Notes under the pieces: generated by a model
The model's input: the letters and a program-made list of their open reading frames with translations, nothing else
What the model was told of the DNA's origin: nothing
Database searches by the model: none
In this document: in pieces, positions 1 through 4,961 of the stretch
How the letters are laid out: every line of letters begins with the position of its first letter
Numbering within the stretch: the first letter of the stretch is position 1
NCBI GenBank assembly: GCA_003446605.1
Contig: DMDF01000002.1
Location: 1 to 9,625, forward strand
DNA: 9,625 nucleotides
Direction of reading: 5' to 3'
DNA from: Anaerolineaceae bacterium
Lineage (GTDB): Bacteria > Chloroflexota > Anaerolineae > Anaerolineales > Anaerolineaceae
Translations under genes and position numbers: made by a program

Positions 1-1
1 G

Positions 2-730
2 CGCTATGGTGTGGGTTATGACCGTGTTGACCTGGAGTCGGCACGTGAGAAGGGTATTGTTGTAACGAATACTCCGGGTGCGAATGCGGTTTCTGTCGCC
101 GAACTTACTATTGGATTGATGCTCTCACTGGCTCGACAAATTCCAGATGCGGTTAATTCAACTCATCAAGGTAATTGGTCTAGATATTCGGGTATTTCGT
201 TGCGTGGGAAGACAATTGGGATTTTAGGGTTGGGATCGATCGGGAAAAGTGTTGCAAAACGATTAATAAATTTCGATTGTCACATAATTGCTTTTGACCC
301 AGCTGCCGATTTGTTATTTGCTGCGGAATTTGGTATTGAAATTTCTTCTTTGTATGAAGTAATTGCTCAATCAGACATGATTACATTGCATTTACCTTTG
401 TTACCTGAAACTCACGGATTGGTAAATGCAGATTTTATTGACCGAATGAAGGAAGGAGCGTTCCTTATTAATACCGCTCGTGGCGAGTTGATTGTCGAAT
501 CTGATTTGCTTGCTGCCTTGCAATCGAACCATCTGGCTGGAGCGGCATTGGATGTCTTCGATAAAGAACCTCCCGCAAAAGATAATCCACTACTTCACAT
601 GGGTCAGGTACTGGTTACCCCGCATTGTGGCGCGCACACGGATGATGCCACCGATGCGATGGGAATGATGGCGATGAATGATTGTCTGGCAGTTCTTCGC
701 GGTCAAGATCCACTGTATCGCGTTGTTTGA
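2..730 (+). CDS. D-2-hydroxyacid dehydrogenase, phosphoglycerate dehydrogenase-type (5' truncated)
   Basis: NAD-dependent oxidoreductase of the D-isomer-specific 2-hydroxyacid dehydrogenase family, interconverting a 2-hydroxyacid and a 2-ketoacid in the cytoplasm. The reading frame is open to the window edge: codons at 2-10 read R-Y-G ahead of V-G-Y-D-R-V-D, the conserved family stretch, so the GTG at 11 is not a start and roughly the first quarter of the protein is missing. Counting from that GTG codon, the dinucleotide-binding GLGSIG is at residues 73-78, with D96 after the second strand (NAD preference). The catalytic triad is intact: R157 (NTARGE), E186 (DKEPP) and H205 (TPHCGAH). The protein ends about 35 residues after the His with no ACT domain, so it is the short type often found in sugar clusters, where glyoxylate, hydroxypyruvate or 2-ketoaldonate reduction is as likely as serine synthesis. 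It lies 30 bp upstream of the aldolase gene and is probably cotranscribed with it. Family certain; substrate unknown. Confidence 0.9.
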   Translation, partial: RYGVGYDRVDLESAREKGIVVTNTPGANAVSVAELTIGLMLSLARQIPDAVNSTHQGNWSRYSGISLRGKTIGILGLGSIGKSVAKRLINFDCHIIAFDPAADLLFAAEFGIEISSLYEVIAQSDMITLHLPLLPETHGLVNADFIDRMKEGAFLINTARGELIVESDLLAALQSNHLAGAALDVFDKEPPAKDNPLLHMGQVLVTPHCGAHTDDATDAMGMMAMNDCLAVLRGQDPLYRVV

Positions 731-747
731 CAGAATGTGTGACCAAC

Positions 748-754
748 AAGGAGG
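748..754 (+). promoter_or_regulatory. Shine-Dalgarno site fixing the aldolase start
   Basis: AAGGAGG ends 6 nt before the ATG at 761. An in-frame TTG at 755 directly abuts the site and could not be used with it, so ATG 761 is the start. Confidence 0.85.
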
Positions 755-760
755 TTGTTC

Positions 761-1405
761 ATGAACAAACAGATAGTTTTAGAGCGAATTAAAAAGATGG
801 GTCTGATTGCAGTTATCCGAGGTCCATCGCAAGAATTAACCATAAAAATGGTTGAGGCTTTGGTAGCAGGAGGGGTGACAAATATCGAGATCACCTACAG
901 CACCCCTGGTGCTATTGAGGTTGTTCGATCTTTAAATAATAAATTTGATGAAAAGATCCTTTTGGGAATGGGTACATTGACCAAAGAACATCAAGCACAA
1001 GAAGCGAAACAAGCGGGAGCTTCATTTATCGTGAGCCCAATTTGTGAAAAGAGTCTGGTACAAGGTATGGTAGCAAGTGGACTTGTAGTAATGGCAGGAG
1101 CATTAACACCAACTGAAATCGTTCAAGCATATCAATGTGGATCAGACATCGTAAAAGTGTTCCCAGGATCGCTAGTGGGTCCTGGTTATATCAAAGCATT
1201 AAAAGGTCCATTCCCTGAGATTCCTGTTATGCCCACCGGTGGTGTAAGTATCGATAATATTTCGGATTGGTTTGCCACCGGGGTCGTAGCAGTGGGTGTT
1301 GGTAGCGAGCTGTGTCCTTCTTCCTTGGTAAAAGAAAACAAATGGGACGAAATTAAAGACCGTGCTAAATCTTTTGTTAAAGCTGTCGAGGATTCTCGTA
1401 AATAG
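761..1405 (+). CDS. eda: 2-keto-3-deoxy-6-phosphogluconate / 4-hydroxy-2-oxoglutarate aldolase (KDPG/KHG aldolase)
   Basis: Class I aldolase (214 aa, usual family length) that cleaves a 2-keto-3-deoxy sugar acid, normally phosphorylated, to pyruvate plus an aldehyde such as glyceraldehyde 3-phosphate. The single-domain TIM barrel is complete. Seen directly: catalytic general base E43 in IEITYS, GMGT at 69-72, SP at 92-93, Schiff-base lysine K132 in the hallmark VKVFPG (131-136), and phosphate-binding PTGGV (158-162) plus VGVGS (178-182). The arginine that follows the Glu by four residues in the E. coli enzyme (R49) is Ser47 here. From memory, the Thermotoga maritima enzyme also lacks this Arg in the same motif (IEITFT), so this is a known subtype rather than damage. 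The gene sits between two dehydrogenase genes, consistent with a lower-pathway role in sugar-acid breakdown. The exact substrate stereochemistry (gluconate, galactonate or other) cannot be read from sequence. No kinase or dehydratase partner is visible in the window. Confidence 0.93.
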   Translation: MNKQIVLERIKKMGLIAVIRGPSQELTIKMVEALVAGGVTNIEITYSTPGAIEVVRSLNNKFDEKILLGMGTLTKEHQAQEAKQAGASFIVSPICEKSLVQGMVASGLVVMAGALTPTEIVQAYQCGSDIVKVFPGSLVGPGYIKALKGPFPEIPVMPTGGVSIDNISDWFATGVVAVGVGSELCPSSLVKENKWDEIKDRAKSFVKAVEDSRK

Positions 1406-1464
1406 CTCCCGGGATTCGTGGAGAAAAACAAAAAATATCTACCATCAAATCAGGAAGGAATGAT

Positions 1465-2421
1465 ATGAACGATAATTTTATGATAACAAAGAAAGATCAC
1501 CAAACTTTCTATTTTATTGGTGTAACAACAGGGAAATCTTCCATTATGAAAATTTTTCCTCTGTGGATGCAAATATTAGGTTATTCGGATGTCATTATTG
1601 AGGGAATTGACCATAAGATCCATGATGACCCTCAATCTTATCGAAATTCGGTTGCGCAAATTAAATTTGATCCTCTTTCTTTAGGTGCTTTAGTCACGAC
1701 CCATAAAATTGATTTACTTACTGCTGCTAAAGACATGTTTGATTATTTAGATCCTTATGCCCAGATCACCGGGGAGGTTTCGAGTATTTCAAAACAAGAT
1801 GGGAAGTTGGAAGGACACGCCAAGGATCCTATAAGTTCCGGGCTTAGCCTTGATGCAATTTTAGGAAAGAACTATTTTGGACGGACGGGAGGGGAAGTTT
1901 TATGTTTTGGAGCGGGGGGTGCAGCAATTGCGACTTTTTTGCATTTGGCGAAGAAAAAGGAAAAAGGGGATCGTCCATCAAATTTTATTTTTGTTAACCG
2001 TTCTCAAGGTAGATTGGATCATGCGAGGGAAATGATTGAAAAACTTGGTACAGATATTCAAGTTAAATATATACAAAATTCTGATCCTAAAATAAACGAT
2101 GGGATATTAAGCCAATTGCCACCAAGAAGCGTTGTAATTAATGCGACAGGAATGGGAAAAGATATACCTGGCTCCCCAATTACGTGGGGCGCGTTGTTCC
2201 CGGAAGGTAGTATAGCTTGGGAATTTAATTACCGTGGCGAACTGGATTTTTTACAGCAAGCAAAGGCTCAAGTAGCAACTCGTAACATTAAAGTAGAGGA
2301 TGGGTGGTTATATTTTATTCATGGCTGGACACAGGTCATTTCGCAAGTATTGCATGTCAATCTAAATAAAGACATATTTTTAGAACTGACGTTGGCTGCT
2401 GAAACTGTACGTGTGAAGTGA
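1465..2421 (+). CDS. Divergent shikimate dehydrogenase (AroE)-fold oxidoreductase, substrate unknown
   Basis: 318-aa protein, longer than typical AroE (about 270-290), preceded by AGGAAGGA 5 nt before the ATG. The two-domain AroE layout is visible. The N-terminal part has G19 and S25-S26 where AroE has its H-S-x-S-P substrate loop. K81 (VTTHK) matches the catalytic Lys and D121 (GHAKD) the catalytic Asp. The Rossmann part has GAGGAA at 149-154 and VNRS at 177-180, the NADP-type Asn-Arg-Thr/Ser loop. INATGMG (225-231) and a C-terminal DGWLYFIHGWTQ (279-290) with Q290 match AroE landmarks. Several shikimate ligands differ: the second Ser of the N-terminal loop is I27, the Asn of N-V-T-x-P-x-K is L76 with one residue missing before K81, and the Asn of G-x-N-T-D is A119. 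The catalytic dyad is kept while the pocket is rewritten, so it is probably not biosynthetic AroE. Its place after an aldolase and before a sugar transporter suggests a role on a catabolic hydroxylated (possibly cyclic) substrate; this is inference. Confidence 0.75.
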   Translation: MNDNFMITKKDHQTFYFIGVTTGKSSIMKIFPLWMQILGYSDVIIEGIDHKIHDDPQSYRNSVAQIKFDPLSLGALVTTHKIDLLTAAKDMFDYLDPYAQITGEVSSISKQDGKLEGHAKDPISSGLSLDAILGKNYFGRTGGEVLCFGAGGAAIATFLHLAKKKEKGDRPSNFIFVNRSQGRLDHAREMIEKLGTDIQVKYIQNSDPKINDGILSQLPPRSVVINATGMGKDIPGSPITWGALFPEGSIAWEFNYRGELDFLQQAKAQVATRNIKVEDGWLYFIHGWTQVISQVLHVNLNKDIFLELTLAAETVRVK

Positions 2422-2466
2422 AGGCATTAATCTGGTCAGTGATATGGATCTACGGGAGAAATAAAG

Positions 2467-2589
2467 ATGACTAAAAGATGGTGCGATAGGTATTATTCTA
2501 ATAAATTCGTAATCGAATTCACCGCATTATTTGATCATTTGAATTCGCGCAGATTGTTTAAAATTTGCGTCTGCAGAAAGGAATGCTAA
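2467..2589 (+). CDS. Possible 40-aa small ORF, Cys- and Arg/Lys-rich (doubtful)
   Basis: ATG at 2467 preceded by GGAGA at 2455-2459, 7 nt away; runs to TAA at 2587-2589. The product starts MTKRWCDRYY and ends KICVCRKEC, with four Cys (6, 34, 36, 40) and many basic residues. I recognise no family. An ORF of this length arises easily by chance, and the stretch also contains operator-like repeats, so it may be regulatory DNA rather than a gene. It lies between the AroE-like gene and the promoter of the transporter operon. Confidence 0.2.
   Translation: MTKRWCDRYYSNKFVIEFTALFDHLNSRRLFKICVCRKEC
2504..2547. repeat. Clustered AATTCG/CGAATT half-sites, operator-like
   Basis: AATTCG (2504-2509) and CGAATT (2514-2519) form a perfect 6-bp inverted repeat around TAAT. 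CGAATTC (2514-2520) pairs again with GAATTCG (2541-2547) across 20 bp, about two helical turns. The cluster lies roughly 65-105 bp upstream of the -35 box, where an activator or a remote repressor could bind. The regulator is not in the window. Confidence 0.4.
2548..2569. promoter_or_regulatory. Imperfect 22-bp palindrome, candidate operator
   Basis: Left half CGCAGATTGTT and right half TAAAATTTGCG match as an inverted repeat at 8 of 11 positions around an AT-rich centre. The size and symmetry resemble sites of LacI- or GntR-type sugar regulators. It ends 40 bp before the -35 box. Its right arm is part of a 14-base sequence found again at 9500-9513. Confidence 0.35.
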
Positions 2590-2609
2590 AAGACTAAACC
2601 AAATTTCCA

Positions 2610-2638
2610 TTGACTTTGCAGTGGATTACAAGTATAAT
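2610..2638 (+). promoter_or_regulatory. Sigma70-type promoter of the transporter operon
   Basis: TTGACT at 2610-2615 (5 of 6 to consensus), a 17-bp spacer, then a perfect TATAAT at 2633-2638. Transcription would start near 2645, leaving a leader of about 190 nt before the binding-protein gene at 2838. So near-consensus a promoter in a catabolic operon implies strong basal strength held down by a repressor; overlapping repeats at 2623-2653 fit that idea. Confidence 0.8.
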
Positions 2639-2653
2639 CACTGTTAATCCTGT
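2623..2653. repeat. TAATC repeats overlapping the -10 box, candidate repressor site
   Basis: TAATCACTGT (2635-2644) is followed directly by TAATCCTGT (2645-2653), a tandem repeat with a 10-bp period, one helical turn. On the other strand GATTA at 2624-2628 is a perfect inverted match to TAATC at 2635-2639 (6-bp spacer), and GGATTA (2623-2628) matches TAATCC (2645-2650). The block covers the spacer, -10 box and start point, so a bound protein would block polymerase. Protein identity is unknown. Confidence 0.4.
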
Positions 2654-2710
2654 AATAACAACACTACAACACACCAATTCAAGGAAATTAAAAGATTTAA
2701 AAAAGACAAT

Positions 2711-2739
2711 CGTTAAAACAAATCTCATTTGGAATAACG
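2711..2739 (+). promoter_or_regulatory. AU-rich leader hairpin
   Basis: CGTTA (2711-2715) pairs with TAACG (2735-2739) and CAAAT (2719-2723) pairs with ATTTG (2727-2731), separated by a 3x3 internal loop and closed by CTC. The stem is weak and could be incidental, but it sits in the leader just upstream of an orphan ribosome-binding site. Confidence 0.25.
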
Positions 2740-2748
2740 TTGATTAAG

Positions 2749-2766
2749 TCCTTGGTCGAAAGGAGG
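2749..2766 (+). promoter_or_regulatory. Orphan Shine-Dalgarno site with adjacent anti-SD in the leader
   Basis: AAAGGAGG is at 2759-2766. The preceding TCCTT (2749-2753) can pair with AAGGA (2760-2764) over a 6-nt loop, hiding most of it. The only start at workable spacing is TTG at 2775, which gives just TTG-CAT-AAA-TAA (2775-2786). The real operon start at 2838 has its own GGAGG at 2827-2831. The element could be a ribosome standby or stabilising site, a minimal-ORF control element, or a relic. Confidence 0.35.
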
Positions 2767-2837
2767 AAGTCGTATTGCATAAATAAAATATAAAAATGAT
2801 TTCTCGGAACAAAAAAATCTAAATATGGAGGAAAAAG

Positions 2838-4067
2838 ATGAATAAAAAGATGTCTTTCATCATGGTGGCACTGATCGTTGTTGGCATGTTGCTCACTTCG
2901 TGCGCGAAAACAGATTCAGCTGTTGAAGAGCCTGTAACAGTGGAAGAATCAGAACCAGAAATGGCTGCAGAACCTGAAGATACTGCACCAAGCACAATTG
3001 TAATTGGGTGGACACCCCCTGATATTACTGGTGTTTTTAAAACTGCAACGGATTTCTTCCAGGCTTCTGTAGATGATGCTAATGCGAATGGTTTTGATGT
3101 TCAGCTCATCACGCAATCCTTAACAAGCCATACAGCTTTTGCAGACCAGGTTGCCATCATCGAAGACTTTGTCCAAAGGAAAGTAGATGTTATCGCTATT
3201 TCACCCGTTGAAGTGGATGTGGTGAAACCTGCATTGCAGAAAGCTGTAGAAGCAGGCATTCCAGTGATCGTTGTCAATATGCTGGAACCTATTGAGGGCG
3301 TTGATGCTTCAACCTATATCGGTTTTGATAATACAGTTGGAGCAGAAATAACAGCATATGCAGTATTAGACTATTTTGGTGGACCTGGGGTTCTCGGTTC
3401 GGGTGAAAAAGTTGAAATAGAACCGGATCAGTATCTTGATATCGGATTTTGGGAAAGCCTCTATGGGGACCTATCCGAGGAAGAAAAAGCTGGAATCCAG
3501 GGGCGTGGAGCCATCATTGAAGGGGTTGCCGGCGATTTCTTCTCGAACGCTCGAGTGCAGGGTTTCCACAATGTGGTCGACCAATATCCTGGTATCGAAA
3601 TTGTGGGAAATACCTGTGCGGCTGATTGGAATCGTGAAAAAGGCGTAAAGTGCACAGAAGACATCCTCCAGGCAAATGCGACGAATTTGGATTTCATATG
3701 GGCTGCTTCGAACGAAATGGGTTTGGGAGCTATGTTGACTGCTGAAACAGCTGATCGACTTGAAGTAGCGAGCGAAAACCCGGTTATCGGAGATGAAAAG
3801 GTAGCCATCTTTACCAACGACAACACACCAGAATCCACAGATCGTATTGCCGAAGGAAAAATCATTGCAGAGACCACGCATGGTTTCGCAGATTGGGGTT
3901 GGTACGGCGGTCAGTTTGCCGTCAGGTTGGCGTGCGGTGAGGAAGTACCAGCGACCTACGATATTAACCCACGCATTGTCTATCAGGATAATGCCCGACA
4001 GTTCTACCCCGATCCTGTACTCCCTGCTATTGATTGGGAAGAAATAAAGGCTAACTGCAGTAGATAG
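2838..4067 (+). CDS. CUT2-family sugar ABC transporter substrate-binding lipoprotein
   Basis: Extracytoplasmic sugar-binding protein (409 aa) that delivers ligand to the permease and ATPase encoded downstream. GGAGG at 2827-2831 lies 6 nt before the ATG. A lipoprotein signal peptide spans residues 1-21 with lipobox LTSC and lipidated C22, followed by an acidic Glu/Pro/Thr-rich linker (about 23-52). The periplasmic-binding fold (Peripla_BP_4, RbsB-like) starts at IVIGWTPP. Typical landmarks: VDVIAISPVEVDVVKPAL (116-133), AGIPVIVVN (139-147), a loop with GDFFSNARVQGF (232-243), IWAASNEMGLGAM (287-299), and IFTNDNTPESTDRIAEGKI (324-342). It is much longer than RbsB. Besides the linker there is an extra stretch around 181-222, and a C260/C272 pair that could form a disulfide, with further Cys at 366 and 407. 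It is the first gene after the promoter and is followed by a hairpin. The ligand cannot be assigned: pentose, hexose or cyclitol are all possible. Confidence 0.92.
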   Translation: MNKKMSFIMVALIVVGMLLTSCAKTDSAVEEPVTVEESEPEMAAEPEDTAPSTIVIGWTPPDITGVFKTATDFFQASVDDANANGFDVQLITQSLTSHTAFADQVAIIEDFVQRKVDVIAISPVEVDVVKPALQKAVEAGIPVIVVNMLEPIEGVDASTYIGFDNTVGAEITAYAVLDYFGGPGVLGSGEKVEIEPDQYLDIGFWESLYGDLSEEEKAGIQGRGAIIEGVAGDFFSNARVQGFHNVVDQYPGIEIVGNTCAADWNREKGVKCTEDILQANATNLDFIWAASNEMGLGAMLTAETADRLEVASENPVIGDEKVAIFTNDNTPESTDRIAEGKIIAETTHGFADWGWYGGQFAVRLACGEEVPATYDINPRIVYQDNARQFYPDPVLPAIDWEEIKANCSR

Positions 4068-4083
4068 AAAAAGAAGGAACGTT

Positions 4084-4113
4084 AAGTAGTCTACCTTGTT
4101 TGGTAGACTACTT
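4084..4113 (+). terminator. Perfect 12-bp hairpin after the binding-protein gene (leaky terminator or mRNA stabiliser)
   Basis: AAGTAGTCTACC (4084-4095) is perfectly complementary to GGTAGACTACTT (4102-4113) around a TTGTTT loop. The following CTTCTTGATAAT is T-rich but interrupted, so termination should be partial. In binding-protein transporter operons such hairpins typically raise the first gene's mRNA relative to the membrane components. The genes downstream share the same direction and function, so this is more likely a differential-expression element than an operon end. Confidence 0.75.
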
Positions 4114-4168
4114 CTTCTTGATAATCGAAATCTACTAAAATTAATTTTATCCCTAGCACGATCTGTAC

Positions 4169-4173
4169 GGAGG
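4169..4173 (+). promoter_or_regulatory. Shine-Dalgarno site fixing the SDR start
   Basis: GGAGG overlaps an in-frame GTG at 4173 by one base and lies 8 nt before the ATG at 4182. The GTG cannot be used with this site, so ATG 4182 is the start, giving 253 rather than 256 aa. Confidence 0.8.
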
Positions 4174-4181
4174 TGAATCTG

Positions 4182-4943
4182 ATGGATTATCAATCAAGAG
4201 TTGTATTAATAACCGGCGCAGCAGTTGGGATAGGTTTTGAAACAGCAAAGTTGTTCGGAGAGCTCGGCGCACGAGTTGTCTTAGTAGATGCCAGTAAGCC
4301 GAAAGGGGAAATTGCGCAAGAAGCATTAAAAGAAATCGGTTATGAATCACGACTTATCATTGCTGATGTTCAGGATAGTCATCAAGTGAATAATTGTATA
4401 TCTGAGGTTGAACAATGTTGGGGAAAATTAGACGTTTTGGTAAATAATGCCGGAATCTATATTCAAGGAAACGTACAGGAAATTAGAGAAGAACAGTGGG
4501 AACGTATTTTAAAGATCAACTTGACTGGCGCTTTCCTGTTTACTAAATTTGCACTCCCTTTGATGGTCAAAAGTGGTGGAGGTGTGATTGTAAATGTCGC
4601 TTCTGAAGCTGGATTAGTCGGTATTAAAAATCAGGTTGCATACAATGTATCGAAAGCCGGGTTGATTGGATTCACCAAAAGCTGCGCGATAGATCTGGCT
4701 CCATTGGGGATCAGAGTTAATAGTGTTTGCCCTGGGACAACTGATACGCCTTTGGTACAAGCAGCTATTCGTAATGCAGATGATCCACAAGAAGCTCGAC
4801 AAAATTTAGAAAAAATACGCCCGTTAAACCGACTTGGGAGACCAGAAGAAATTGCATCCGCAATCGTTTACTTAGCTAGTGATGATGCGAGTTATGCAAC
4901 TGGATCGATTCTAAGTATTGATGGTGGATATACGGCACAATAA
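4182..4943 (+). CDS. Short-chain dehydrogenase/reductase (SDR), sugar or polyol dehydrogenase
   Basis: Classical SDR of standard length (253 aa), oxidising a secondary alcohol to a ketone (or the reverse) in the cytoplasm. All class motifs are present: cofactor-binding TGAAVGIG (11-18), D36 after the second strand (predicts NAD(H) rather than NADP), D62 for the adenine, NNAG (88-91), and the catalytic tetrad N113 (KINLTG), S141 (VASEAG), Y154 and K158 (YNVSK), followed by PG at 184-185. The C-terminus SILSIDGGYTAQ is also typical. The gene is inserted between the genes for the transporter's binding protein and ATPase, with only 18 bp before the ATPase gene. That position argues that it handles the imported compound, most likely as an early oxidation giving a ketose, ketoacid or inosose. 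FabG-like names are possible by similarity, but the context disfavours a fatty-acid role. Family sure, substrate unknown. Confidence 0.92.
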   Translation: MDYQSRVVLITGAAVGIGFETAKLFGELGARVVLVDASKPKGEIAQEALKEIGYESRLIIADVQDSHQVNNCISEVEQCWGKLDVLVNNAGIYIQGNVQEIREEQWERILKINLTGAFLFTKFALPLMVKSGGGVIVNVASEAGLVGIKNQVAYNVSKAGLIGFTKSCAIDLAPLGIRVNSVCPGTTDTPLVQAAIRNADDPQEARQNLEKIRPLNRLGRPEEIASAIVYLASDDASYATGSILSIDGGYTAQ

Positions 4944-4961
4944 TACCCTAATGAGGTTTGA

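Larger units (their letters stand above)
2422..2837. other. 416-bp intergenic regulatory region
   Basis: The longest gene-free stretch here. It contains, in order: a doubtful 40-codon ORF (2467-2589), AATTCG repeats (2504-2547), an imperfect 22-bp palindrome (2548-2569), a sigma70-type promoter (2610-2638), repeats overlapping the -10 box (2623-2653), an AU-rich leader hairpin (2711-2739), and an orphan Shine-Dalgarno site with its own anti-SD (2749-2766). No convincing terminator for the upstream three-gene unit is visible; the sequence directly after the stop at 2421 has no GC-rich hairpin with a T run. Confidence 0.8.
4068..4181. other. Intergenic spacer between binding-protein and SDR genes
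   Basis: 114 bp. Holds the 12-bp hairpin at 4084-4113, an AT-rich stretch, and the Shine-Dalgarno site at 4169-4173. A TTGATA at 4118-4123 has no good -10 partner, so I do not call a second promoter. Confidence 0.6.

Noticed and set aside
755..760. TTG start for the aldolase
   Set aside because: It abuts the AAGGAGG with no spacing; ATG 761 has a 6-nt spacing and matches the family's usual N-terminus.
1406..1423. Small hairpin CTCC/GGAG after the aldolase gene
   Set aside because: Only four base pairs with a 10-nt loop and no T run; not a credible terminator.
3461..3877. Second minus-strand ORF opposite the binding-protein gene
   Set aside because: It is in another frame antisense to the same gene and rich in Ser and Pro, as antisense frames often are; no ribosome-binding site or family motif.
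4118..4147. Possible second promoter (TTGATA ... TAATTT) upstream of the SDR gene
   Set aside because: The -35-like box is good but the -10-like box matches only 3 of 6 bases, and AT-rich sequence makes such pairs common.
3471..4193. Long minus-strand ORF (240 codons) opposite the binding-protein gene
   Set aside because: It overlaps a fully supported lipoprotein gene on the other strand, resembles no family I know, and has the composition expected of an antisense shadow.
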